Assembly: GCF_022229005.1 (NCBI RefSeq)
Contig: NZ_JAKKFD010000047.1
Location: forward strand, 1 to 59,982
Source: Micromonospora trifolii
GTDB lineage: Bacteria; Actinomycetota; Actinomycetes; Mycobacteriales; Micromonosporaceae
DNA length: 59,982 nt
Reading direction: 5' to 3'
The position numbers were made by a program, and so were the translations under genes. A model generated the notes under the pieces. The model had not been told where the DNA came from and did not search any database. It saw only the letters and a program-made list of their open reading frames with translations. The number at the start of each line of letters is the position of its first letter. Positions within the stretch are counted from its first letter, which is position 1. Shown piece by piece: positions 50,767 through 59,982 of this stretch.

Positions 50767-50803
50767 GTGACACGTCCGAAACAACCCGTCACGAAACGGA
50801 AAC
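50767..50803 (+). promoter_or_regulatory. Paired GlnR boxes before amtB
   Basis: GTGAC-acgtcc-GAAAC (50767-50782), 5 nt, then GTCAC-gaaacg-GAAAC (50788-50803). Both fit the actinobacterial GlnR consensus gTnAc-n6-GaAAc, in the tandem a-b-a-b arrangement known at Streptomyces amtB. The rest of the 275-bp gap includes TGACCGGTCA (50695-50704), possibly a terminator for the phosphotransferase gene. Confidence 0.78.
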
Positions 50804-50915
50804 CCGCACGGGACCCAAAGTGAAACAGCCGGCCGCGAAGCTTCCGCGCAACCGGCCTACGGGCGACGCTGCCCCGGAAAGCCGCGAAGGAGGACTTCAC
50901 CTTTAGGAGGCCAGC

Positions 50916-52328
<1,413 letters not shown>

Positions 52329-52353
52329 CGTTCCTGGGATGGAGGGGTTGGAC

Positions 52354-52692
52354 ATGAAGCTGGTGACCGCAGTCATCAAGCCGTACCAACTGGACGCGGT
52401 GAAGGAGGCCCTGCACGCCCTCGGGGTGGCCGGGCTGACCGTCAGCGAGGTTCAGGGGTACGGGCGACAGAAGGGGCACACCGAGGTCTACCGGGGTGCC
52501 GAGTACACGGTCGAGTTCCTGCCCAAGATCCGGGTCGAGGTGCTCACCGATGAGATCGACGTCGACAAGGTGGTCGACGCGATCGTCGGAGCGGCCCGCA
52601 CGGGCAAGATCGGTGACGGCAAGGTCTGGGTCACCGGTGTCGAAGAGGTCGTCCGGGTACGTACCGGCGAACGCGGCCTCGACGCACTCTGA
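52354..52692 (+). CDS. glnB: Nitrogen regulatory protein PII
   Basis: The 112-residue PII trimer subunit sensing 2-oxoglutarate and ATP/ADP. The T-loop is TEVYRGAEYTVEFLPK with the modifiable Tyr in AEY; ALGVAGLTVSEVQGYGRQKG and GDGKVWVTGVEEVVRVRTGE are the other PII signatures. ATG 52354 follows GGAGGGG. It regulates AmtB directly and is modified by GlnD; in actinobacteria the modification is typically adenylylation. Confidence 0.97.
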   Translation: MKLVTAVIKPYQLDAVKEALHALGVAGLTVSEVQGYGRQKGHTEVYRGAEYTVEFLPKIRVEVLTDEIDVDKVVDAIVGAARTGKIGDGKVWVTGVEEVVRVRTGERGLDAL

Positions 52693-52709
52693 CCGCGGCC
52701 ACGACTGAC

Positions 52710-54986
52710 ATGACCTCGTTGATCAAGAAGAACGCGTCAGGACCCGCCGATGACGGCGACGCGAACCTCTTGATCAACGAGGTCGTCGGCGTTCCCGGGG
52801 GAATCGGGGAAGCGGCCCGGCGGGGGCGGGCCGCGGCGTACGACGCGTTCCTGCGAGGGCTGCTGCCGGCGCGGGGCGGGGTGGCACTGCTGGCCGTCGG
52901 GGGTCTGGGTCGACGTCAGTGTGCCCCGTACAGCGACCTCGACCTGGTGCTGCTGCACGCCGGAGTGCCCGGCACCGACGAGCTGGCAGCCTCGGTCTGG
53001 TACCCGATCTGGGACGCGGGCCTGCGGCTCGACCATTCCGTCCGCACCGTCGCCGAGGCGCTCTCGGTGGCCCAGGACGACGTCAAGGTCGCCCTCGGGC
53101 TGCTCGACGCCCGGCTGGTCGTGGGGGACCAGGCGCTGGCCGACGCGTTGATCCGCACCGCCGCCGACCACTGGCGGCGTACCGCCGTCCGGCACCTGCC
53201 CGGCCTGCGGGAGGTCACCGAAGCCCGTTGGCAGGCCCATGGTGAGCTGGCATTCCTGCTGGAGGGCGACCTCAAGGAGGCCGCCGGTGGTCTGCGCGAC
53301 GTGGGGCTGTTGCGGGCGATCTCCGCGGCCGGCATCACCGACGCGCTGCGTCCCGCCGTACGCGCCGCCCACCTGCGCCTGTTGGACACCCGCGACGCCC
53401 TGCACCAGCAGGTCGGCCGACGCGTCGACCGGCTGGTCGCCCAGGAACGCGACGGAGTGGCCACCCTGCTCGACCTCGAAGACGGCGACGCTCTGCTGCG
53501 GCGGGTCGCCGGCGACGCGCGCACTGTCAGCCACGCCCTGGACGACGCCTTCCGAGCCGCCGAGCGGTTGCGTTCCGGTCGCTCCCGGGGCGGGAACGGC
53601 CGCCCGGCCCGCCGTCCGGTCGCCCGTGACGTGGTCGAACACGACGGCGAGCTGGTGCTCGCCCGTACGGCGATCGGGGCACGCCCCGACCCGAGCCTGT
53701 CGCTGCGGGTGGCCGCCGCGTCGGCCACGACCCGAATCCCCATCGCGCGGGCCACCTGCGAGTGGCTGGCGGCGTACTGCCCGCCCCTGCCCGCCCCCTG
53801 GCCGGCCGAGGCCCGGGCCGCGCTGATCACCCTGCTCGGCGCCGGTGCCGGCCTGGTACCGGCCTGGGAGACCTGCGACCGGTACGGGCTGGTCGACGGC
53901 TGGCTGCCCGAGTGGACCCGGCTGCGCAGCCTGCCCCAGCACAACCCGGTGCACCGGTTCACCCTCGACCGGCACCTCGTGCAGACCGCGTACGAGGCCA
54001 GCCGGCACGCCCGCGAGGTGGAACGCCCCGATCTGCTGCTCCTCGGCGCTCTCCTGCACGACATCGGCAAGGGCCTCCCGGGTGACCACAGCACTGTCGG
54101 TGTGCCGGTAGCCCAGGCGGTGGCCACCACTGTCGGTCTGCCCACGGCGGAGGTCGAGCTGATCGGCAAGCTGGTCCGGCTGCACCTGCTGCTGCCCGAC
54201 GTGGCCACCCGCCGGGACCTGGCCGACCCGGTCACCATCGCCTCGGTGGCCGAGGCGGTCGGTGACACCGGCACCCTCGACGTGCTGCACGCGTTGGTCC
54301 GCGCCGACGCGGCGGCGACCGGGCCGGCGGCCTGGTCAGACTGGAAGGGCCGACTCGTCGCCGAGTTGGTCGCCCGTGTTCGCACCGCGCTGGACACCGG
54401 CGTACTCCCCGAGCCACCCGCCCCGGACCCGGAGCTGCTGGCCGGGCCCCTGCCGGTCGTCCACCTGACCGGCGACCGGGTGTCGGTCGCGGCTGCCGAC
54501 CGGCGGGGTCTGCTCGCCACGGTGGCGGGCTGCCTGGCACTGCACCGGCTGGAGGTGATCTCCGCGGACGCCTCCGCCGTCGACGGCCGGGCCCTGGTCG
54601 AGTGCCGGGTGCAGCCCCGCTACGGCCTCCCGCCGGACCCGGTGCCCCTCCGCGCCGACCTGCGCCGGGCGGTAGCCGGTGATGTGTCGGTCACCCAACG
54701 GCTGCGGGGCCGTGCGCTCGCCAGCCGTGGTGGCGGCGCAGCCCCACGAGTGGTCTGGCACCGCGAGGCGGCCACCGACGCCGTACTGCTGGAACTGCGC
54801 GCCGCCGACGCCGCCGGGTTGCTCTACCGGGTCGCCTGTGCGCTCGACGAGGCCGGCGCCCTGGTTCGCGCGGCCCGCATCTCCACCCTCGGCGCCGACG
54901 TGGTCGACGCCTTCTACCTGGTCGGAGGTTGGCCGGACGACGCCACCCGGGCCCGCCTGGAAGCCGCGGTCCTCGCCGCCGTCTGA
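52710..54986 (+). CDS. glnD: PII (uridylyl/adenylyl)transferase GlnD
   Basis: A 758-residue bifunctional nucleotidyltransferase and hydrolase. Residues about 60-250 are the NT domain (LLAVGGLGRRQCAPYSDLDL, with the SDLDL Asp pair). An HD domain around 440-560 has LLGALLHDIGKGLPGDHS. Two ACT domains end the protein (HRLEVISADASAVDGRALVE; LYRVACALDEAGALVRAARI). Codons 1-25 are made of a REP-like palindrome and are not part of the family; no Shine-Dalgarno sequence precedes ATG 52710. In-frame TTG codons at 4 and 21 are other possible starts. Confidence 0.93.
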   Translation: MTSLIKKNASGPADDGDANLLINEVVGVPGGIGEAARRGRAAAYDAFLRGLLPARGGVALLAVGGLGRRQCAPYSDLDLVLLHAGVPGTDELAASVWYPIWDAGLRLDHSVRTVAEALSVAQDDVKVALGLLDARLVVGDQALADALIRTAADHWRRTAVRHLPGLREVTEARWQAHGELAFLLEGDLKEAAGGLRDVGLLRAISAAGITDALRPAVRAAHLRLLDTRDALHQQVGRRVDRLVAQERDGVATLLDLEDGDALLRRVAGDARTVSHALDDAFRAAERLRSGRSRGGNGRPARRPVARDVVEHDGELVLARTAIGARPDPSLSLRVAAASATTRIPIARATCEWLAAYCPPLPAPWPAEARAALITLLGAGAGLVPAWETCDRYGLVDGWLPEWTRLRSLPQHNPVHRFTLDRHLVQTAYEASRHAREVERPDLLLLGALLHDIGKGLPGDHSTVGVPVAQAVATTVGLPTAEVELIGKLVRLHLLLPDVATRRDLADPVTIASVAEAVGDTGTLDVLHALVRADAAATGPAAWSDWKGRLVAELVARVRTALDTGVLPEPPAPDPELLAGPLPVVHLTGDRVSVAAADRRGLLATVAGCLALHRLEVISADASAVDGRALVECRVQPRYGLPPDPVPLRADLRRAVAGDVSVTQRLRGRALASRGGGAAPRVVWHREAATDAVLLELRAADAAGLLYRVACALDEAGALVRAARISTLGADVVDAFYLVGGWPDDATRARLEAAVLAAV
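52712..52784. repeat. REP-like palindrome inside the 5' end of glnD
   Basis: A 27-nt arm (52712-52738, beginning GACCTCGTTGATCAAGA) pairs with 52758-52784 (ending TTGATCAACGAGGTC) with three mismatches. The right arm contains GTTGATCAAGAGGTT on the minus strand, matching the core seen at 35-49 and 15589-15663. Confidence 0.85.
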
Positions 54987-55086
54987 CCCAGGACGACGCC
55001 GGATGCCTGACTGCCTTGCCGCGTAGCGCGGTCGGGTGCTGCTCGGCCGTTGGCCGCGCGTGCCAGCCGGGTCACTCCTACGAGCG

Positions 55087-55123
55087 TGATGCCTCACAGT
55101 CATCTTGATGCCTCACAGTCATC
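55087..55123 (+). promoter_or_regulatory. Tandem 18-bp direct repeat, possible regulator sites
   Basis: Two identical copies of TGATGCCTCACAGTCATC with a 19-bp period. Each has GATG...CATC symmetry, so two dimers on the same helix face every two turns are imaginable. CCTCAC (55111-55116) can also pair with GTGAGG (55130-55135). Confidence 0.4.
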
Positions 55124-55293
55124 AGGCTCGTGAGGGTGTCCGCCGCCGTTGCGGGTTGCGGTCGGGAGTGTCATCACGCTCGTGCGGGTGCCCGCCGCCA
55201 ACGCGGCGCGATCGGAGGCCCGGTGCGCGGGTACGTCCGGGGGCGTAGGGGCGGTGTCGCTCGTGGGCGCACGTCGAGCGGCGCCTGCGCGGG

Positions 55294-55299
55294 CAGAAT
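55294..55299 (+). promoter_or_regulatory. -10 hexamer for the leaderless histidine kinase
   Basis: CAGAAT, 7 nt before ATG 55307; this decides that start over ATG 55298. Confidence 0.45.
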
Positions 55300-55306
55300 G
55301 ACGGCC

Positions 55307-56470
55307 ATGCGACGAGGCGGGCAGTGGCGGTGGCCGGGGGTGATGGCGGATGCCGCGCTCGCCCTGGCGCTGCTCGCGTTCGGGTTGCTCGCCACCGGTC
55401 TGGCCGGGGACAACCAACCGGGGTCGAGGCCGGTGGACGCCGCCTGTCGGGTGCTGATCGCCGTCGCCGCGCTCGCCCTGCTGGTCCGGAGACGTGCTCC
55501 GGTCGCTGCCCTCGCCGTGGTCACAGTGGCCACCTCGACGTACCTGCTGATCGGCTACCCGTACGGGCCGATCCTGGTCACGTTCCTGGTCGCGGTGTAC
55601 ACAGTGGCCGTGAGGCTGCCGGTGCGACCGGCGGCGCTCGCCACCGGTGGCGCGTTCGTCCTGTTGTCGGCGCACGTCTTCTTCGGTCGGGGGCCGGCAC
55701 CGGGCTGGACGGGTGTGCTGCCCGCGTCGGCCTGGGTGGTCGTACCGTTCGCGGTGGGGGTGGTGGTGCGGGTGAGCCGTGAGGCGACCGCGCGTACCCG
55801 TGCCGAAGAGGCCCGCAGCCGTGTTGAACAGGCGCGACGGCAGGCCGACGAGGAGCGGCTGCGCATCGCGCAGGAGGTGCACGACGTGGTGGGGCACGGG
55901 CTGGCCGCGATCAGCATGCAGGCGGAGATCGCCCTGCACCTGCTGCCGAAGCGGCCGGAGCAGGCGGAGGTGGCCCTGACCGCCATCAGCCGGACCAGCC
56001 GCGAGGCGCTGGACGAGCTGCGGGTCACCCTGGGCGCGGTGCGGCGGGGTGCCGAGCGCGAGCCGGTACCGGGCCTGGCCCGGCTCCCCGTGCTGCGCGA
56101 CCGGCTCGCCGGGGCGGGGCTCGCCGTCGACGTGCGCGTGGTCGGTGACCCCCGGGAGCTGCCGGCCGCTGTCGACCTGGCCGCGTACCGGGTGGTGCAG
56201 GAGGCGTTGACAAACGTGCTGCGTCACGCGGGGGTGGCGAGCGCGGAGGTGACGGTGGACTACCGCGCCCACGAGGTGACCGTCGAGGTCACCGACCGGG
56301 GGGTGGGTGCCGACCGCGCCGAAACCGCTCCGGCCGACGGCGAGGGCGGTCACGGTCTGGCCGGGATGCGCGAGCGGGTCGCCGCGCTGGGCGGGCGGTT
56401 GACCACCGGGCCGCGCGCCGAGGGCGGGTTCCGGGTGTACGCCGGGCTGCCCGTGGAGCCGACGACATGA
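55307..56470 (+). CDS. Sensor histidine kinase, NarL/DesK type
   Basis: A 387-residue membrane kinase. About four to five hydrophobic helices lie in residues 10-150 with little extracytoplasmic sequence, followed by a short coiled linker. The HisKA_3 box is RLRIAQEVHDVVGHGLAAIS with the phospho-His in EVHD. The HATPase domain has LTNVLRHAGVASAEVTVDYR (N box) and GEGGHGLAGMRERVAALGGR (G box). The signal is unknown and is probably sensed in the membrane. It overlaps its response regulator by ATGA. Confidence 0.92.
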   Translation: MRRGGQWRWPGVMADAALALALLAFGLLATGLAGDNQPGSRPVDAACRVLIAVAALALLVRRRAPVAALAVVTVATSTYLLIGYPYGPILVTFLVAVYTVAVRLPVRPAALATGGAFVLLSAHVFFGRGPAPGWTGVLPASAWVVVPFAVGVVVRVSREATARTRAEEARSRVEQARRQADEERLRIAQEVHDVVGHGLAAISMQAEIALHLLPKRPEQAEVALTAISRTSREALDELRVTLGAVRRGAEREPVPGLARLPVLRDRLAGAGLAVDVRVVGDPRELPAAVDLAAYRVVQEALTNVLRHAGVASAEVTVDYRAHEVTVEVTDRGVGADRAETAPADGEGGHGLAGMRERVAALGGRLTTGPRAEGGFRVYAGLPVEPTT

Positions 56471-57123
56471 TCCGGGTGCTGATCGCCGACGACCAGGACC
56501 TGGTCCGGCTCGGGCTGCGCGCGCTGGTGGAGAGCGAGGACGACCTGGCGCTGGCCGGTGAGGCGTCCGACGGGCTGCTGGCGGTCGAGTTGGCGCGTCG
56601 GGAACGGCCGGACGTGGTGCTGATGGACATCAGGATGCCCGGTATCGACGGCATCGAGGCGACCCGCCGGATCGTCGCCGACCCCGATCTGGCCGGTACG
56701 CGGGTCGTGGTGCTCACCACCTTCGAGCTGGACGAGTACGTCTTCGACGCGCTGCGCCACGGTGCGAGCGGGTTCCTCACCAAGGACACCAGGCCGGCCG
56801 AGCTGCTGCGCGCGATCCGGCTCGTCGCCGAGGGGGAGGCGCTGCTGTCGCCGTCGGTGACCCGTCGGGTGGTGCGGGAGTTCGCCACCCGGCCGTCCCG
56901 GGTGCTTCGTCCGCACCCCCGACTGGAGACGCTGACCGATCGGGAGCGTCAGGTCGTGGGTCTGGTCGGTGAGGGCCTGAACAACGAGGAGATCGCCGCA
57001 CAGCTGGTGGTCAGCCCGGCGACCGCGCGAACCCACGTCAGCCGGGCGATGGGCAAGCTGGGAGCCCGGGATCGGGCCCAGCTCGTCGTGTTCGCGTACC
57101 AGTCGGGGTTGGTGTCGGGGTGA
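56467..57123 (+). CDS. Response regulator, NarL/LuxR type
   Basis: A 218-residue regulator. The receiver domain (1-120) has IRVLIADDQDLVRLGLRALV and the phospho-acceptor Asp in RPDVVLMDIRMPGIDG, with the Lys of FLTKDTRP. The C-terminal LuxR HTH is LTDRERQVVGLVGEGLNNEE followed by VVSPATARTHVSRAMGKLGA. Partner of the preceding kinase; the repeats at 55087-55123 are candidate sites for it. Confidence 0.95.
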   Translation: MIRVLIADDQDLVRLGLRALVESEDDLALAGEASDGLLAVELARRERPDVVLMDIRMPGIDGIEATRRIVADPDLAGTRVVVLTTFELDEYVFDALRHGASGFLTKDTRPAELLRAIRLVAEGEALLSPSVTRRVVREFATRPSRVLRPHPRLETLTDRERQVVGLVGEGLNNEEIAAQLVVSPATARTHVSRAMGKLGARDRAQLVVFAYQSGLVSG

Positions 57124-57127
57124 GGCC

Positions 57128-57149
57128 AGGGCCGGGCGACAGCGGCCCT
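57128..57149 (+). terminator. Possible terminator after the response regulator
   Basis: AGGGCC pairs with GGCCCT around a 10-nt loop. It is weak but suitably placed. TACCCT (57163-57168) beyond it may be the ffh -10 box. Confidence 0.4.
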
Positions 57150-57237
57150 ACGGCCGGGCGGTTACCCTAGCGGTGGCCGGACTCCGCAGTGCCGGCCGCG
57201 TTGTGCCCGCCGGAACACTGACAAACGGGATGTTCGC

Positions 57238-58797
57238 GTGTTTGACACCTTGAGTGACCGCCTGTCCGGGATCTTCACCAAGCTCCGCGGCAAGGGGCGG
57301 CTCACCGACGCCGACATCGACGCCACCGCGCGCGAGATCCGTCTCGCGCTGCTGGAGGCGGACGTCGCGCTGCCGGTGGTCAAGGGCTTCATCGCGGCCG
57401 TCAAGGAGCGGGCGCGCAGCTCCGAGGTCTCCCAGGCGCTGAACCCGGCCCAGCAGATCATCAAGATCGTCAACGAAGAGCTGATCAAGGTGCTCGGCGG
57501 CGAGGGGCGACGGCTCCAGTTCGCCAAGCAGCCGCCGACGGTCATCATGCTGGCCGGTCTCCAGGGTTCCGGTAAGACGACCCTCGCCGGCAAGCTGGCC
57601 CGCTGGCTCAAGGGCCAGGGGCACCAGCCGCTGCTCGTCGCCGCCGACCTCCAGCGCCCCAACGCCGTCGGGCAGCTCCAGGTGCTCGGTGGTCGGGCCG
57701 GTGTCGAGGTGTACGCCCCGGAGCCCGGCAACGGCACCGGTGACCCGGTGCAGGTGGCGCGCGCGTCGATCGAGCACGCGAAGCGCGCCGCCCGCGACAT
57801 CGTCATCGTCGACACCGCCGGCCGGCTGGGCATCGACGCCGAGATGATGCAGCAGGCCGCCGACATCCGCGACGCCGTCTCGCCGGACGAGGTCATCTTC
57901 GTCATCGACGCGATGGTCGGTCAGGACGCCGTCCGCACCGCCGAGGCGTTCCGCGACGGCGTCGGCATCACCGGTGTGGTGCTCTCCAAGCTCGACGGCG
58001 ACGCCCGTGGTGGTGCCGCGCTGTCGGTCCGCGAGGTCACCGGGCAGCCGATCCTGTTCGCCTCCACCGGTGAGAAGCTGGAGGACTTCGACGTCTTCCA
58101 CCCCGACCGGATGGCCAGCCGGATCCTCGGCATGGGCGACGTCCTCACTCTGATCGAGCAGGCCGAGCAGGCCTTCGACTCCGATCAGAAGGAGAAGATG
58201 ACCGCCAAGCTGATGGGCGGCGAGCAGTTCACACTGGACGACTTCCTCGACCAGCTCATCGCGGTGCGGCGGATGGGCCCGATCGCCAACGTGCTGGCCA
58301 TGATGCCCGGCATGGGGCAGATGAAGGACCAGCTCGCCGAGCTGGACGACAGCCACTTCGACCGGGTCACCGCGATCATCCGGTCGATGACCCCGGGCGA
58401 GCGCACCAACCCGAAGATCATCAACGGTTCCCGCCGGGCGCGCATCGCCAACGGCTCCGGGGTCACCGTGATGGACGTCAACCAGCTGCTCAACCGCTTC
58501 GCCGACGCGCAGAAGATGATGAAGCAGATGGGCGGCATGATGGGCCTGCCCGGTGGTGGCCGACGCAAGGCGACCAAGTCGCCGAAGAACAAGCGCAAGG
58601 GCACCAAGGGCGGCGGTCGTCCGCGTACCGGCGCCGGTGCCGGGATGCCCGCCGGCTTCCCGGGTGGCATGCCGCAGCTTCCGCCGGGGATGGACCCGAA
58701 CGACCTCGCTGGAGGCCAGGGCCTGCCGCCCGGCTTCAAGCTCCCGAAGATCGACTTCAACAAGCTCGGCAAGGGCGGCGACAACCGCCCCCGCTGA
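57238..58797 (+). CDS. ffh: Signal recognition particle protein Ffh
   Basis: A 519-residue SRP54 GTPase that binds signal sequences and SRP RNA. The N domain begins MFDTLSDRLSGIFTKLRGKG; the G domain has MLAGLQGSGKTTLAGKLARW, VIVDTAGRLGIDAEMMQQA and LSKLDGDARGGAALS. The M domain is Met- and Gly-rich (KMMKQMGGMMGLPGGGRRKA), and the tail is an unusually long Gly/Pro-rich extension (about 455-519). No strong Shine-Dalgarno sequence precedes GTG 57238. Confidence 0.97.
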   Translation: MFDTLSDRLSGIFTKLRGKGRLTDADIDATAREIRLALLEADVALPVVKGFIAAVKERARSSEVSQALNPAQQIIKIVNEELIKVLGGEGRRLQFAKQPPTVIMLAGLQGSGKTTLAGKLARWLKGQGHQPLLVAADLQRPNAVGQLQVLGGRAGVEVYAPEPGNGTGDPVQVARASIEHAKRAARDIVIVDTAGRLGIDAEMMQQAADIRDAVSPDEVIFVIDAMVGQDAVRTAEAFRDGVGITGVVLSKLDGDARGGAALSVREVTGQPILFASTGEKLEDFDVFHPDRMASRILGMGDVLTLIEQAEQAFDSDQKEKMTAKLMGGEQFTLDDFLDQLIAVRRMGPIANVLAMMPGMGQMKDQLAELDDSHFDRVTAIIRSMTPGERTNPKIINGSRRARIANGSGVTVMDVNQLLNRFADAQKMMKQMGGMMGLPGGGRRKATKSPKNKRKGTKGGGRPRTGAGAGMPAGFPGGMPQLPPGMDPNDLAGGQGLPPGFKLPKIDFNKLGKGGDNRPR

Positions 58798-58862
58798 CCT
58801 TCGTGCCGTTCCGGGGCGACCTGCTCGCCCCGGACGGGCAGTGATCGGGTAGGACTGTGCGC

Positions 58863-59942
58863 ATGGCTCTTCATGTGCGCGGTGTGCTGCTCCCCGACGA
58901 CGAGGTACGGGATCTCTGGCTGGTCGGCGACCGGGTGACCTTCACCCCGGTGTCGGGCGCGGAGACCGTCGTCGACGGCGGCTTCGTGCTGCCCGGGCTG
59001 GTCGACGCGCACTGCCACATCGGCATCGCCCGAGGCGGCGCCCCGATCACCTCGCTCGACCAGGCCCGCGGATTGGCCCACGTCGACCGGGACGCCGGGG
59101 TGCTGGCGATCCGCGACGCCGGGTCGCCGTACCCGTACCCCGAGCTGGACGACGAGCCGGACCTGCCGCGACTGGCCCGCGCGGGCCAGCATGTCGCCCC
59201 GCCGAAGCGCTACCTGCGCGACATCGGCGTGGAGGTGGACGCGACCGAGGTCGCCGCCACTGTGGCCGCGCAGGCGCGGGCCGGCAACGGCTGGGTCAAG
59301 CTGGTCGGTGACTGGATCGACCGGGGCGTCGGTGACCTGGCACCGGCCTGGGACGCGGACACCCTCACCGCCGCCGTGCGGGCTGCGCACGACGCCGGGG
59401 TACGCGCCGCGGTGCACACCTTCAGCGAGTCGGCCGTCGAGATCATGGTTCGGGCCGGGGTGGACTCGGTGGAGCACGGCACCGGGCTCAGCCTCGACCT
59501 GATCGACGAGATGGCCCGCCAGGGCACCGCCCTGGTCCCCACAATGATCAACATCGCCACCTTCGGGGGCATCGCCGAGCACGCGCGGGGCAAGTTCCCC
59601 GGGTACGCCGACCACATGCTCGCGCTGCGCGACGGCTTCCCCGAGGTGGTGCGTGCCGCGCACGAGGCCGGGGTGCCGATCTACGTGGGCACCGACGCCG
59701 GCGGCGGCATCGATCACGGGCTGGCCGCCGAGGAGATGCTGCTGCTGCACGAACGGGCCGGCATGGCACCCATCGACGTACTCGCCGCCGCCTCCTGGGG
59801 CGCCCGCGCCTGGCTCGGCTTCCCCGGCCTGGTCGAAGGCGGCCTCGCCGACCTGACCGTCTACCCCGAAGACCCCCGTGGCGACCTGCGCGTCGTTCGC
59901 GCCCCGTCCCGCACGATCCTCCGCGGTCGTGTCATCCGCTGA
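58863..59942 (+). CDS. Amidohydrolase-family protein
   Basis: A 359-residue metal-dependent hydrolase. The family motif is GLVDAHCHIGIARGG near residue 52; further metal-site candidates are AAVHTFSESAVEIM, VEHGTGLSLDLIDEMARQGT and YVGTDAGGGIDHGLAAEEM. It ends LADLTVYPEDPRGDLRVV, the re-formed beta-sandwich. The substrate is unknown; the position after ffh matches Rv2915c. ATG 58863 is preferred because a TAGGAC -10-like box ends 7 nt upstream; GTG 58857 is an alternative. The last 40 bases of the window hold nothing recognisable. Confidence 0.88.
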   Translation: MALHVRGVLLPDDEVRDLWLVGDRVTFTPVSGAETVVDGGFVLPGLVDAHCHIGIARGGAPITSLDQARGLAHVDRDAGVLAIRDAGSPYPYPELDDEPDLPRLARAGQHVAPPKRYLRDIGVEVDATEVAATVAAQARAGNGWVKLVGDWIDRGVGDLAPAWDADTLTAAVRAAHDAGVRAAVHTFSESAVEIMVRAGVDSVEHGTGLSLDLIDEMARQGTALVPTMINIATFGGIAEHARGKFPGYADHMLALRDGFPEVVRAAHEAGVPIYVGTDAGGGIDHGLAAEEMLLLHERAGMAPIDVLAAASWGARAWLGFPGLVEGGLADLTVYPEDPRGDLRVVRAPSRTILRGRVIR

Positions 59943-59982
59943 CCCCACGAACGCAGCCCCGCCCCGGGCCGTGCCGCCCCCG

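Larger units (their letters stand above)
54987..55306. other. Intergenic region before the two-component system
   Basis: About 320 bp. It contains the direct repeat TGATGCCTCACAGTCATC twice (55087-55104 and 55106-55123). A longer, looser pair of about 30 nt starts at GTCATCAGGCTCGTGAGG (55118) and again 52 bp later (55170, four differences). I see no gene. A CAGAAT -10 box lies at 55294-55299. Confidence 0.6.

Overview
The window is about 60 kb of very GC-rich, densely coding chromosome from an actinomycete. Many starts are GTG, and the gene set includes lysine-tailed HU, CofC (coenzyme F420), a SepIVA-type protein, a DUF5753/DUF397 pair, a GlnR-type nitrogen operon and 4-Cys zinc-type L28. 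Gene content and repeat style point to the Micromonosporaceae, most likely Micromonospora or a close relative; the genus is inference. The backbone follows the conserved actinobacterial order that in M. tuberculosis runs from Rv2989/leuC to ffh/Rv2915c (recalled, not searched). This is core chromosome, not an island; no phage, IS element, CRISPR array, rRNA or tRNA was seen.

Layout. 0.1-3.7 kb: an NdgR-like IclR regulator divergent from leuC-leuD, then HU. 3.9-11.6 kb: a membrane endonuclease/exonuclease/phosphatase protein, facing a leftward run cofC, small cold-shock-like protein, ppk, CYTH-CHAD, mutT1 (F420 and polyphosphate/nucleotide metabolism). 11.7-22.6 kb: plsC, an 80-bp tandem repeat, gpsA, a cystathionine lyase-like enzyme, a PrmC-like methyltransferase, a ROK protein, the DUF5753/DUF397 pair, ddl, DUF3515, an Lrp-like protein, thiL, a GNAT enzyme and rpmB. 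22.9-33.6 kb: a FakA-like DAK2 protein, recG, an LPXTG surface protein, rsmD-coaD, sepIVA-like, DUF177-rpmF-plsX-rnc-mutM. 33.9-48.5 kb: an MMPL transporter, GH114-like and CAP secreted proteins, a small coiled-coil protein, smc, a HAD protein, and a leftward group of PhoD-like phosphatase, MarR, MFS exporter, universal stress protein and DinB/DUF664. 48.6-59.9 kb: ftsY, a phosphotransferase, amtB-glnB-glnD, a two-component system, ffh and an amidohydrolase.

How the genes work together. PlsX, PlsC and GpsA supply phospholipid precursors. RNase III, L32, L28, RsmD, FtsY and Ffh serve ribosome synthesis and protein targeting. AmtB, GlnB and GlnD form the nitrogen-sensing operon behind two good GlnR boxes. 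Ppk, CYTH-CHAD and MutT1 form a polyphosphate and nucleotide group.

The most interesting signals are non-coding or small. (i) plsC and gpsA are joined by a chain of ATGA stop/start overlaps running through tandem repeats whose unit length exactly preserves the overlap. (ii) A dispersed palindromic repeat with a shared 15-bp core lies at the left edge, after the PrmC-like gene, and inside the first 25 codons of glnD. (iii) Many genes have a -10 hexamer 6-8 nt before the start codon, implying leaderless transcripts. (iv) A structured 230-nt leader precedes the small coiled-coil gene. (v) Sixteen-codon upstream ORFs are coupled to ddl and to a small unknown gene.
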